A stretch of DNA of 64,000 bases from Clostridiales bacterium (GCA_017511005.1 JAFWLP010000018.1:1-64000); one strand, 5' to 3'. Positions 15,965-23,868 are shown, numbered from the stretch's first letter. Numbers and translations are program-made. The notes: generated by a model from the letters alone, not told the origin.

Positions 15965-17128
15965 TCACTTAGCTGAATTCTCGATAGCCTGCTTAAGATC
16001 TTCGATAAGATCATCGACGTCTTCGATACCGACGGAGAGTCTTATCAGTTCGTCAACGATGCCTACTTCCTTCCTGATATCAGCGGGGATTGCGGCATGC
16101 GTCATAGAAGCGGGATGACATACGAGTGATTCAACACCGCCAAGGCTTTCAGCCAATGTAATGACATTAAGTGATTCGAAAAACTTCTTATAATCGTATC
16201 TGTCGTCAAGTACAAAAGAGATCATTGCGCCGGCACCGTCAGCCTGCTTTCTCTGGATCTCATAACCGGGATCGGACTCAAGACCGGGATAATAGACCTT
16301 GCTGACATATCCGCTCTCATTAAGCCATCTTGCGATCTTCCCTGCGTTTGCAACATGTCTGTCCATACGGACGCCGAGAGTCTTGATACCTCTGATGATG
16401 AGGAAGCTGTCCCAGGGAGCGAGTACTCCTCCGATGGCGTTCTGGAGATAATAAAGACGGTCGGCAAGAGCCTTGTCCTTTACAACGACAAAGCCTGAGA
16501 TCGTGTCGGAATGACCTCCGAGATACTTGGTGCCGCTGTGGATAACGATATCTGCGCCCAAGGTCAGAGGACGCTGCAGATAAGGTGTGAGAAATGTGTT
16601 GTCGACGATAACGAGCTTGTCGTGCTTTCTCGCGATCTTGGAGACTGCTTCGATATCGGTAACCGTGAGGAGCGGATTTGCGGGTGTCTCGATATAGACA
16701 GCTTTTACATCGTCATCGATGGCATTTTCGACCGCTTCAAGATCAGAAGTGTTTACGATCTTGTATGTGATATTGAAGTTCTTGAAAACGTTATCGAGGA
16801 TCCTGAACGTTCCGCCGTAGATGTTGTCGGATACGACAAGCTTGTCACCGCTCTTGAAGTATGAGAGGACAGTGTTGATGGCTGCAAGTCCTGATGCGAA
16901 TGCAAGACCGTATTCGCCCTGCTCAAGGTCTGCGATCAGCTTCTCCAGAGCGGCTCTGGTCGGATTGCCTGTTCTTGAGTATTCCCAGCCTCTGTTCTTT
17001 CCAAGACCGTCCTGCTTATATGTCGATGTCTGATAGACAGGAACATTGACCGCACCGGTCGTCTCATCTCCGTCAATGCCGCCGTGTATAAGTAATGAAT
17101 TAAGTTTAAGATCATTTTTGTTGCTCAT
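15965..17128 (-). CDS. mccB: Cystathionine gamma-lyase / homocysteine gamma-lyase (MccB type)
   Basis: A Cys/Met-metabolism PLP enzyme of 387 residues. The PLP lysine is Lys201 in HSGTKYLGGHSD; other family marks are YSRTGNPTR, ASGLAAI, IETPANPLL and VDNTFLTPYLQRPL. It splits cystathionine to cysteine, 2-oxobutyrate and ammonia, completing reverse transsulfuration with the MccA-type partner. It is the first structural gene after a long leader that holds a Cys-rich reading frame and a terminator, so its expression should rise when cysteine is scarce. GGGAG lies 10 nt before the ATG. Confidence 0.9.
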   Translation of the reverse strand: MSNKNDLKLNSLLIHGGIDGDETTGAVNVPVYQTSTYKQDGLGKNRGWEYSRTGNPTRAALEKLIADLEQGEYGLAFASGLAAINTVLSYFKSGDKLVVSDNIYGGTFRILDNVFKNFNITYKIVNTSDLEAVENAIDDDVKAVYIETPANPLLTVTDIEAVSKIARKHDKLVIVDNTFLTPYLQRPLTLGADIVIHSGTKYLGGHSDTISGFVVVKDKALADRLYYLQNAIGGVLAPWDSFLIIRGIKTLGVRMDRHVANAGKIARWLNESGYVSKVYYPGLESDPGYEIQRKQADGAGAMISFVLDDRYDYKKFFESLNVITLAESLGGVESLVCHPASMTHAAIPADIRKEVGIVDELIRLSVGIEDVDDLIEDLKQAIENSAK

Positions 17129-17161
17129 TTTATTTATTCTCCCGTTAAATTATTTTGAAAT

Positions 17162-17192
17162 AAAAAGCCCGGCGCTTTATTCAGCTCCGGGC
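17162..17192 (-). terminator. Attenuator terminator in the mccB leader
   Basis: On the minus strand GCCCGG and CCGGGC (17192-17167) form a 6-bp GC stem extended past an A-G mismatch by two more pairs, followed by TTTTT (17166-17162). Its 5' arm TGCCCG (17193-17188) is complementary to CGGGCA (17263-17258) inside the leader frame, which gives a mutually exclusive antiterminator. The hairpin resembles the one ahead of metQ in both sequence and position. Confidence 0.8.
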
Positions 17193-17218
17193 ATAAAGGA
17201 CATGAAGTCTGCATGATT

Positions 17219-17302
17219 CTATCTACATCGAACCATATCAAGACAGCAATGGTCAATTGCCCGTGCATACAATAAACAACAACACATGCACATCTTCATC
17301 AT
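17219..17302 (-). CDS. Cys-rich leader peptide of the mccB operon (27 aa)
   Basis: The frame starts at 17302 (or the next ATG at 17299), with GGAAGGAG 6-9 nt ahead, and ends with TAG at 17219. It begins MMKMCMCCCLL and contains seven Cys among 27 residues (positions 5, 7, 8, 9, 19, 20, 26) and five Met. Such a composition is far from chance. Twelve nucleotides after the third tandem TGT codon lies CGGGCA, which can pair with the 5' arm of the terminator. Ribosome pausing at the Cys codons would therefore favour antitermination and expression of mccB-mccA-metN-metI-ecfS. The predicted transcription start is about 28 nt upstream. Confidence 0.82.
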   Translation of the reverse strand: MMKMCMCCCLLYARAIDHCCLDMVRCR

Positions 17303-17336
17303 TACTGTCTCCTTCCGTTTCTCGAATATGGGTGTG

Positions 17337-17372
17337 ATTATAATTCTATTTACCTACCGTGTCAATAGGTTA
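17337..17372 (-). promoter_or_regulatory. mccB promoter overlapped by Rrf2-type operator
   Basis: On the minus strand TTGACA (17365-17360), a 17-bp spacer and TATAAT (17342-17337) give a near-perfect promoter. The operator CCTATTGACACGGTAGG (17369-17353) overlaps the -35 and spacer. It begins only 7 bp after the stop codon of iscU. Confidence 0.87.
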
Positions 17373-17378
17373 TTCTGA

Positions 17379-17768
17379 TCATTTTTCTTCTTTCTTTTCC
17401 TGTCTGCTCTCGTAATCCTTAAGAGCAGATTCGATGGCTTCCTGGGCCAGGACCGAACAGTGCATCTTGTAATCCGGAAGTCCGTCCAAAGCTTCTGCCA
17501 CAGCCTTGTTGGTAAGCTGTCTTGCCTCGGACACCGGCTTTCCCTTTATGAGCTCCGTAGCCATTGAGCTTGACGCGATCGCGCTTCCGCAGCCGAATGT
17601 CTCAAACTTGACGTCCTTAACGATATCATCCTCGATCTTAAGGTACATCTTCATTATGTCTCCGCACTTGGCGTTTCCGACCTCTCCGATCCCGTTTGCA
17701 TCCTCAAGAACGCCTACGTTTCTCGGGTTTCTGAAATGATCCATTACTTTCTCACTGTATAAAGCCAT
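17379..17768 (-). CDS. iscU: Fe-S cluster scaffold protein IscU/NifU-like
   Basis: A 129-residue scaffold on which [2Fe-2S] or [4Fe-4S] clusters are assembled from sulfur supplied by the desulfurase. The three cluster-binding cysteines are Cys35 (NAKCGD, with Asp37), Cys60 (FGCGSAIASSS) and Cys104 (HCSVLAQEAI). It lies 12 bp after iscS on the same strand, the standard clostridial iscS-iscU pair. No SufU-type insertion is evident, so the name iscU (nifU-like) fits better than sufU. Confidence 0.93.
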   Translation of the reverse strand: MALYSEKVMDHFRNPRNVGVLEDANGIGEVGNAKCGDIMKMYLKIEDDIVKDVKFETFGCGSAIASSSMATELIKGKPVSEARQLTNKAVAEALDGLPDYKMHCSVLAQEAIESALKDYESRQEKKEEK

Positions 17769-17780
17769 GATGTGCCTCCC

Positions 17781-18965
17781 TTATAAGATAAACTTGCTCT
17801 TGCCCTCGACCAGATTGCGCCAGACCGGTGAGAAACCGCGCAGATACTCAACTACTTCCTTAACTGATTTGATTATGTAATCAGCATTCTCATCCGTTAT
17901 GTCCTCTCCGAGACTTAAGCGCAGTGACCCGTGAGCAACATCATGCACTCTGCCTATCGCAAGGAGCACATGGCTCGGATCCAGGGAACCTGACGTACAG
18001 GCACTTCCCGAAGAAGCTGCAATACCTTTATCATCGAGAAGGAGCAACAGAGATTCGCCCTCGATTCCCTCGAAGCAGAAATTGATGTTTGAAGGGACTC
18101 TGTTTTCCGCATCACCGTTCAGCGCAGAGTGGGGGATCTCCGAAAGTCCGGCTATGATCCTGTCTCTTACCGGTGTGAGTTTTGCCTTGTATTCATCAAG
18201 TGAATCGACGGACTCCTTAAGCGCGGTTGCCATCGCTGCTATGCCGGGAACATTCTCGGTTCCGGCTCTTCTGCCCTTCTCCTGGGCACCGCCTTCGATC
18301 AGGTTAAATACCTTGATGCCCTTCTTCACATAAAGGAATCCCACACCCTTCGGACCATGGAACTTATGGCCGGAGGCTGAGAGCATGTCGATATTGTCAT
18401 CTACAACATTTACCTTGATATGGCCTACTGCCTGAACGGCATCCGTATGGAATGTAACATTGTTACTTCTGCACACTTCACCGATCTCTCTGATGGGCTG
18501 GATGGTTCCGATCTCATTATTGGCATACATTATTGTGACAAGACAGGTGTCCTCGCGGATTGCTTCCTTAACCTGCTCTGCTGTAACGAGACCGTTCTCA
18601 TGTACATCGAGAAGCGTGATCTCAAATCCCTCATTTTTAAGTTTATTCAGCGTATGAAGAACTGCATGATGTTCAAAAGCTGTTGAGATGATATGCTTCT
18701 TTCCCTTGAGAGCTCCCATCCTGGCAGCAGATAGAATGGCCTGATTATCAGCTTCGCTTCCGCCTGAAGTAAAGATGATCTCATTGGGCTGTGCACCTAT
18801 GCAGTCAGCGATATCCCTTCTCGCCTGCTCAAGCACTTCCTTGGCTTTCTGACCGAATTCATAAAGGCTCGAAGGATTGCCGTACGTATCACTTAACAGA
18901 CCGGTTAATGTCTTTATGGCCGCATCGCTCATCTTTGTGGTGGCGGCATTATCTGCGTAGATCAA
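17781..18965 (-). CDS. iscS: Cysteine desulfurase
   Basis: A PLP enzyme that removes sulfur from cysteine for Fe-S clusters and tRNA thiolation. From the chosen start it opens with IYADNAATT; the PLP lysine is Lys201 (SGHKFHGPKG), and the mobile catalytic cysteine is Cys323 (SSGSACTSGSLDPSHVL). The start is TTG at 18965, since AAAGGAG lies 8 nt upstream and the frame upstream to the GTG at 18992 would coincide with the predicted transcription start. The gene is repressed, by inference, through the operator at its -35. IscS consumes cysteine, which explains its sharing a regulon with the cysteine-making genes. Confidence 0.93.
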   Translation of the reverse strand: MIYADNAATTKMSDAAIKTLTGLLSDTYGNPSSLYEFGQKAKEVLEQARRDIADCIGAQPNEIIFTSGGSEADNQAILSAARMGALKGKKHIISTAFEHHAVLHTLNKLKNEGFEITLLDVHENGLVTAEQVKEAIREDTCLVTIMYANNEIGTIQPIREIGEVCRSNNVTFHTDAVQAVGHIKVNVVDDNIDMLSASGHKFHGPKGVGFLYVKKGIKVFNLIEGGAQEKGRRAGTENVPGIAAMATALKESVDSLDEYKAKLTPVRDRIIAGLSEIPHSALNGDAENRVPSNINFCFEGIEGESLLLLLDDKGIAASSGSACTSGSLDPSHVLLAIGRVHDVAHGSLRLSLGEDITDENADYIIKSVKEVVEYLRGFSPVWRNLVEGKSKFIL

Positions 18966-18998
18966 TGTTCTGTCTCCTTTTCGAAAAATCACAGCGAT

Positions 18999-19035
18999 AT
19001 CTTAATTCCTATTTCCTACTGTGTCAATAGGTTTA
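18999..19035 (-). promoter_or_regulatory. iscS promoter overlapped by Rrf2-type operator
   Basis: On the minus strand TTGACA (19027-19022), a 17-bp spacer and TAAGAT (19004-18999). The operator CCTATTGACACAGTAGG (19031-19015) covers the -35 and part of the spacer. Unlike mccB and metQ, this transcript has almost no leader, so it should lack the cysteine attenuator and respond only to the DNA-binding regulator. Confidence 0.85.
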
Positions 19036-19040
19036 TTGTC

Positions 19041-19075
19041 TTGATTTACCCTTTTGCCTACTGTTATAATAGGTA
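19041..19075 (+). promoter_or_regulatory. rrf2 promoter with internal operator
   Basis: TTGATT (19041-19046), an 18-bp spacer and TATAAT (19065-19070) form the promoter of the regulator gene. The operator CCTACTGTTATAATAGG (19057-19073) covers the -10, which points to autorepression. Its centre is 42 bp, about four helical turns, from the iscS operator on the other side. Confidence 0.83.
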
Positions 19076-19102
19076 ATAATTTCGAAAACGGGGTAATAAG
19101 AT

Positions 19103-19498
19103 ATGATCTCAACAAAAGGCAGATATGGTCTGCGCGTTATGATAGATCTGGCTCAAAACGACAATGGCAGCTATATTCCTCTTAAGGATATTGCCGACCG
19201 CCAGGAGATCTCCAAAAAATATCTGGAGATCATAATGAAGAAGATGGTAGACGGCGGACTCGTAAAAGGTTCAAGCGGCAAAGGCGGCGGTTACAAACTG
19301 GTAAAGAAGCCCGAGAAGTATTCCGTAGGCGAGATAATAACGCTCATGGAAGGCACCATCTCATCTGTTGCCTGTCTCGCAGACAAGAACTATGAATGTC
19401 CCCGGAGGAAAAAATGCGAGACGCTTCCCATTTGGAAGGAATTTGACGGCATAATCCATGACTACCTTTACAGCAAGAAATTAAGCGATCTGCTGTGA
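19103..19498 (+). CDS. Rrf2-family transcriptional regulator (IscR/CymR-like)
   Basis: A 131-residue winged-helix regulator. It opens with MISTKGRYGLRVMIDLA, typical of the family, with the recognition helix near KYLEIIMKKM and the wing in GSSGKGGGYKL. It has Cys91, Cys99 and Cys105 (C-x7-C-x5-C), close to the cluster ligands of IscR (C-x5-C-x5-C), so it may bind an Fe-S cluster; CymR, the cysteine repressor of Bacillus, works without one. It is divergent from iscS. Four matching operators at its own promoter and those of iscS, mccB and metQ define its likely regulon in this window. Confidence 0.88.
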   Translation: MISTKGRYGLRVMIDLAQNDNGSYIPLKDIADRQEISKKYLEIIMKKMVDGGLVKGSSGKGGGYKLVKKPEKYSVGEIITLMEGTISSVACLADKNYECPRRKKCETLPIWKEFDGIIHDYLYSKKLSDLL

Positions 19499-19559
19499 TA
19501 TAATCTCCACGGTTTCCTTTTGAACGGATGCTGAACTTTTTTCAGACCATGGAGCAAAA

Positions 19560-20255
19560 ATGATAAGAGCATTACTTACGATCGATGATGTCTCATCAGA
19601 GAACACACCCGCTATAGTCGACTACCTGAATTCAAAGAACATCCGGGCAATAATGTTCATGGTAGGCCAGTGGGCGGAGAAGCATCCGCAGGAACTCATC
19701 TATGCCCTGCAGCACGGAATGATCGTCGGCAATCACAGTTATACCCATCCTCATTTCTCTGAGCTGAGCTTCGAAGAAAGCATAAATGAGATAGAGAAGA
19801 ACGAGGAAGCTCTTAACCGGTTCTATGAGCAGGCAGGCGTGGAGAGGAAGTACAGGCCTTTCCGTTTTCCCTATGGTGATAAAGGCGGTTCAAACAAAGA
19901 ACGGTTACAGGAATACTTTGCCGCGAACGGATTCGACAAGGTGGATGACACCCGATTCAGTTATCCCTTCTGGAAAGAACAGGGGCTTGATAAGGATATA
20001 GACACTTTATGGACGTTCGATTTTGCGGAATACATGATCAGGCCCGGCAGCGGATTTACATTGGATGATGTTATGAAGCGCATATATGATAAAACTCCGG
20101 ATAACGGTGCTCCCCTTCTCATCGAAGGCAGCAGCCATCTGATCCTTCTTCACGCACATGACGAGACAGAGGAAATGCTTCCGGGTTATTACAGGATCTT
20201 CATAGAGGAATTGCTTAAGAACGGCGTCGAATTTACGGAACCGGCATTTCTTTGA
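19560..20255 (+). CDS. Polysaccharide deacetylase (CE4 / NodB domain)
   Basis: A 231-residue protein made of one NodB homology domain. Motif 1 is LTIDD (Asp9, Asp10), motif 2 is GNHSYTHPHF (His59 and His63, metal ligands), motif 3 is RFPYGDKGG, and a late HAHDET corresponds to the C-terminal His motif. These enzymes remove N- or O-acetyl groups from glycans. No signal peptide or membrane anchor is present, so a cytoplasmic substrate is more likely than peptidoglycan. It starts 61 bp after the regulator gene and may be read from the same promoter. Confidence 0.87.
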   Translation: MIRALLTIDDVSSENTPAIVDYLNSKNIRAIMFMVGQWAEKHPQELIYALQHGMIVGNHSYTHPHFSELSFEESINEIEKNEEALNRFYEQAGVERKYRPFRFPYGDKGGSNKERLQEYFAANGFDKVDDTRFSYPFWKEQGLDKDIDTLWTFDFAEYMIRPGSGFTLDDVMKRIYDKTPDNGAPLLIEGSSHLILLHAHDETEEMLPGYYRIFIEELLKNGVEFTEPAFL

Positions 20256-20285
20256 TAACCAGACACATTATTCTGCACGGCTGTT

Positions 20286-22013
20286 TTATTCCCACTTAAC
20301 TTTGCGGAACACACCGGGAACAAGAACTACATCTGCCATCATATAACGCTTCCTGTCCCATTTCTCCGGGAAGAAACACGGCACTGCTTCAAACACTTCT
20401 CCTGTAACGGCATCAACAAGAGCCCTGGCATTATCTGCCGTATACAACCTGACGTGTGCAGGTCTAATGTCATCCTTAACATACCTGTACAAGATCATGC
20501 TTCCGTCACCGTAAGTAAACATGGAGAAGCCTTTTCCGGATGCGAAGCAATCGGGACTGATGATGCGCTTAAGCCTGTCAGTCACCGGATCCGGTATCAC
20601 GTACATATCCGAAGGATTGTCAGGAATGGACAGGATGAAGATCCTTCCCTTTCCATAGTTGCTCTGAAGCAGTATCGGAGTATGATAATCCCCGTCACCG
20701 CCGTTGATCAAAGACCACGATGCATTATTGCCGTGAACGATCTCGGGAAAAACGACAGGTTTTACGTCATCGATATATCCGGCTCTGTCATCGGTTATCT
20801 GATATCTCGTAACTCCAAGTTTTCTTCCGGTGACCTGAGCCTCCGTCAGTCCGATTTTATTGATGGAATCCCCAAGCTTATTCATAAAGCCTGTAGTGAT
20901 AACCGCATCTCCTCCGGCTTTAACAAAACTCTCCAACCTGTTGATGATCTCAGGGTCTGAAACTGAACTCTCAGTAAGCAATATCAGTTTCCCGTCAGAG
21001 GGAAAGACAGGCGTGGGATCGACGGGAATGCCGAGCATGCCAAGTCTCATCTCCAAATGATTCTCACCTGACGAAGCATAAGGAATATATGAGGGAATGC
21101 CGGCAGGTTCTCCGGTACCTTCAAGCATGCCGTCGATCTTCTTAAGCTGTATTCCGGCACCTCCGGCAAAATAATTACCGATAAGGTCATCCCACTGGAA
21201 GAACATGAGTTCCCGGGCTTTTGCAAAAGCCGTCAGGTACGCCTGCTCAAGATAACGGTCAGCCGACCAGCACTGATAAGTGTCAAACCATCCGCCGCCG
21301 TTTCTTCCAGGCCATGCGTTTTCGATGTATCTGACAAGTGAATAACTCAGGTATTCGGGAAGATGCTGATCAGTATACTCCGGGCTTCTGGTCTCGGTTC
21401 CGATATATGTAGCATCGAAGATCTTCTGCTGTTCATCCGGAAGATAACCGGTGAAATGATAAGATTCCCGCCAGTTAGGATATTTCACGATCATCCTGAC
21501 TCCGGGATTGACAGCCTTTGCAGGTCCCACGATCAGATTCTCCGAGACATCTCTCATGAGGTCTCTTCTGAAAGATACCCAGTCCCTGTCACCTTTTTGC
21601 TTTATGCAGCTCTCACAGGTGCAGTTTGTAAAATAGAAATCATCCAATATGACTTCATCGAAAAGCCCCGCGGCATATCCGGAGATCTGCTTTGCTTTAT
21701 CTTTCATCGCGGGATCCGTATAACAGAAAGTATTGAACAGTCTTCTCTTTCCCGGAACAGCTCCGTCGAAATCCGGCGTAACAGTCGTTATTCCGCCTGA
21801 TACCTTTACGCCTTTATCCTCAAGAAATCTCTTGATCATGAGGATCTGTTCCTTATTGACCTCGAGACCGTCCCTGAAAGTCTCGAGATACACTTTATCA
21901 AGCCCGATATACTTCTCAATAAAAGCATAGTCTGATCCGAGCTTCTCCTCCGTCATCAAAGAAGCAACCAGTGCGGGTATATAAACGGCCGTATCAAAAT
22001 TCCTGTAATGCAT
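20286..22013 (-). CDS. Putative glycoside-hydrolase-like protein (TIM barrel plus GATase-like domain)
   Basis: A 575-residue cytoplasmic protein without a signal peptide. The first 300 residues look like a TIM barrel: TTVTPDFDG, VILDDFYFTNCTCESC (acidic pair in a strand end), MIVKYPNW, and FFQWDDLIGN. Residues about 340-480 resemble the Rossmann-like domain of GH42-type enzymes (LILLTESSVSDPEIINRLESFVKAGGDAVITTGF). The C-terminus is beta-rich. I cannot assign a family or substrate. It is the last of three closely spaced genes with an FMN dehydrogenase and a sugar isomerase-like protein, suggesting uptake or breakdown of a sugar or glycoside. Confidence 0.6.
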   Translation of the reverse strand: MHYRNFDTAVYIPALVASLMTEEKLGSDYAFIEKYIGLDKVYLETFRDGLEVNKEQILMIKRFLEDKGVKVSGGITTVTPDFDGAVPGKRRLFNTFCYTDPAMKDKAKQISGYAAGLFDEVILDDFYFTNCTCESCIKQKGDRDWVSFRRDLMRDVSENLIVGPAKAVNPGVRMIVKYPNWRESYHFTGYLPDEQQKIFDATYIGTETRSPEYTDQHLPEYLSYSLVRYIENAWPGRNGGGWFDTYQCWSADRYLEQAYLTAFAKARELMFFQWDDLIGNYFAGGAGIQLKKIDGMLEGTGEPAGIPSYIPYASSGENHLEMRLGMLGIPVDPTPVFPSDGKLILLTESSVSDPEIINRLESFVKAGGDAVITTGFMNKLGDSINKIGLTEAQVTGRKLGVTRYQITDDRAGYIDDVKPVVFPEIVHGNNASWSLINGGDGDYHTPILLQSNYGKGRIFILSIPDNPSDMYVIPDPVTDRLKRIISPDCFASGKGFSMFTYGDGSMILYRYVKDDIRPAHVRLYTADNARALVDAVTGEVFEAVPCFFPEKWDRKRYMMADVVLVPGVFRKVKWE

Positions 22014-22069
22014 ATAAACCTCATTATGCTTTTGATGCTTTTATCTTTTCGCGAATTACAACAGCAGAT

Positions 22070-22963
22070 TCACATCACAAGACAGCTGTCGTCAATATCA
22101 CTGACACGGGCAAAACCGGTACAGCTCATGATGTATCTCAGCTCATCGTTTACACCCTTAATGAACTTCTGCGCGCCATCTACACCGCCCTCTTCCAGCG
22201 AAGGCAGCATTGATCTTCCGACGGCAGCCGCATCTGCGCCCAGGGCAAGACACTTATAGACATCCGCGCCGCTGCTGATCCCGCAGTCAACGATTATCTT
22301 TACGTCTCTTCCCTCAAGTGCTTTCTTTATCGCGGGCAGGATCTTCATGGGCGGAACCGCATAAGGAAGTCTTCCGTGATGGTGACTTACGATGACCGCC
22401 CTCGCTCCGAGATCCGCGCACTTCACTGCCTCTTCTTCACTCAGCACGCCTTTGATAAAAAACGGCAACGAAGTCGATTCAATATAAGATCGGATCATGT
22501 CTGATGTCTGGACCGCCATCTGTTCTCCGATAACGACATCGAGTCCGTCGTTTCCGAAAATATGATCGATATCCATGCCTATGCCGAATGCTCCCGCATC
22601 TTCGGCAAACTTCATCTGATCCATTACCTTTGCGTTATCGGCATACGGTTTAACTATGCGGACCGTCTTTGCTCCGGTATCGATAATGCGTTGGAACATA
22701 TCGTTCTCCATCATGCCGACAAAGTTAAGTATGTTCAGATTCTTGGCAGCAACGGAGTATTCTTCAAGCCCGGTGAGTTCCCGTCCGTTGAACTGCTTAA
22801 GATGCGAGAATGCAGGCGTCATGACTGGACTTGCTAACTGTTCACCGAACAGGCTGACACTTGTATCGGCAACAATGGAGTCAATGAGACGTTCCTTGAT
22901 GAGGATGCTGTCCATGTATCTTGCCGTTATCTCATTGGCGTCGGAAACTCTACTGTATGCCAT
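22070..22963 (-). CDS. FMN-dependent alpha-hydroxy-acid dehydrogenase
   Basis: A 297-residue member of the lactate oxidase / glycolate oxidase family. It shows VMTPAFSHLK, then LPFFIKGVLSEEEAVKCADLGARAVIVSHHHGR, where the usual SNHGGR with the catalytic His and Arg is recognisable as SHHHGR, and then IIVDCGISSGADVYKCLALGADAAAVGRSML, which binds the FMN phosphate. It should oxidise a 2-hydroxy acid to a 2-keto acid. It is shorter than typical oxidases (about 350-380 residues), lacking part of the N-terminal region. It overlaps the end of the upstream isomerase-like gene by 14 bp. Confidence 0.8.
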   Translation of the reverse strand: MAYSRVSDANEITARYMDSILIKERLIDSIVADTSVSLFGEQLASPVMTPAFSHLKQFNGRELTGLEEYSVAAKNLNILNFVGMMENDMFQRIIDTGAKTVRIVKPYADNAKVMDQMKFAEDAGAFGIGMDIDHIFGNDGLDVVIGEQMAVQTSDMIRSYIESTSLPFFIKGVLSEEEAVKCADLGARAVIVSHHHGRLPYAVPPMKILPAIKKALEGRDVKIIVDCGISSGADVYKCLALGADAAAVGRSMLPSLEEGGVDGAQKFIKGVNDELRYIMSCTGFARVSDIDDSCLVM

Positions 22964-23774
22964 AAAGCACCTCCTTAAGATAGTTCATATAACGGATATA
23001 TTCTTCATCAGTATTAAGATGTTCCAGGATAACCGGCATATCAGTATCCAGACCGTTCATCTTCTCCACATAATATCTCAGCGGATACTCACCCTCACCC
23101 GGAGCACACTCCTGAAGCTGGAATGTATATTCCTCCTTAAGATGAACATCCTTGATATGACAGCTGCGGATCCTGTTGCCAAGGAGCTCCGCGCAGCGGT
23201 CAACAAAAGCTTCCGCTTCATAATATCTCTCAAGTGAATTGGTCATGTTTATGATGTCCATGTGAACGGCAAACCGGTCGCGGTCAACTTCTTCTATCAG
23301 CCTCGCGTAATCCTCAGGGCCGGAGGGGACCATCCACGGCATCGGCTCCAGAGTAAAGAAAGTGTTCCTTACATCCGCTCTGTCTATGATCTCCTGCACC
23401 ATCCCGGCGATCTGTTTCCTGGTTTCCTTCGAGAAGTTTTCCTTATAATGTCCGTCCCATCTCTCACCAACGGCACCTGCAACGTTAACCGCACAGCGCG
23501 CACCGATCCTGTCCGCAAGCTGCAGCTGCCTGACGCAGTAATCTCTTTGAGCCCTGCGGTCAGCCGGATCCAGCGACATGGCATTGCGCCATATGCCTAC
23601 TTCCGCAATAAGAAGATCATGCCTTTTCGCGGCTTCAAGATATTCATTTATCTTCTCTTCAGGATCATTTGCCGACAACGGAAAGACAACGGCACGGCAG
23701 CCGAGACCGGCCTGATTCTCTGCCCACTCTTCAGCAGAGCCGTGCTTCAAAGGACTTGATGTTCCTAAACGCAT
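22950..23774 (-). CDS. Sugar phosphate isomerase/epimerase-like TIM-barrel protein
   Basis: A 274-residue protein of the xylose isomerase-like / AP endonuclease 2 superfamily. The eight-stranded barrel can be followed, with metal ligands likely in FFTLEPMPW (Glu), FAVHMDIINMTN (Asp and His), IRSCHIKDVHL (His and Asp) and PVILEHLNT (Glu). Such enzymes isomerise or epimerise sugars, inosose or hydroxypyruvate. It is the first gene of the three-gene run reaching down to 20286. The substrate cannot be read from the sequence. Confidence 0.82.
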   Translation of the reverse strand: MRLGTSSPLKHGSAEEWAENQAGLGCRAVVFPLSANDPEEKINEYLEAAKRHDLLIAEVGIWRNAMSLDPADRRAQRDYCVRQLQLADRIGARCAVNVAGAVGERWDGHYKENFSKETRKQIAGMVQEIIDRADVRNTFFTLEPMPWMVPSGPEDYARLIEEVDRDRFAVHMDIINMTNSLERYYEAEAFVDRCAELLGNRIRSCHIKDVHLKEEYTFQLQECAPGEGEYPLRYYVEKMNGLDTDMPVILEHLNTDEEYIRYMNYLKEVLYGIQ

Positions 23775-23820
23775 ACTTCCTCCTTCTCAAAGCAACATTA
23801 TGCGGATAACACCCGCAATT

Positions 23821-23868
23821 AACCCGGCGTACCGTGAATGATTATATCAGACACAAAACCGCCGGGTT
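23821..23868 (-). promoter_or_regulatory. Inverted repeat flanking a -10 hexamer
   Basis: AACCCGGCG (23821-23829) and CGCCGGGTT (23860-23868) are a perfect 9-bp inverted repeat separated by 30 bp. Between them on the minus strand lies GATATAATC, a good -10, about 70 bp ahead of the isomerase-like gene. It could be a pair of operator half-sites controlling the three-gene operon, or a long-looped hairpin ending the upstream XRE gene; the lack of a U tract argues against the latter. Confidence 0.4.

Noticed and set aside
12337-17302. T-box or SAM (S-box) riboswitch ahead of metQ or mccB
   Set aside because: I looked for the T-box sequence TGGNACCGCG and for S-box core elements and found neither. 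The leaders instead hold reading frames with ribosome sites and Cys codons.
18966-18992. GTG at 18992 as the start of iscS
   Set aside because: It coincides with the predicted transcription start, and the AAAGGAG that serves the TTG at 18965 would then lie inside the gene.
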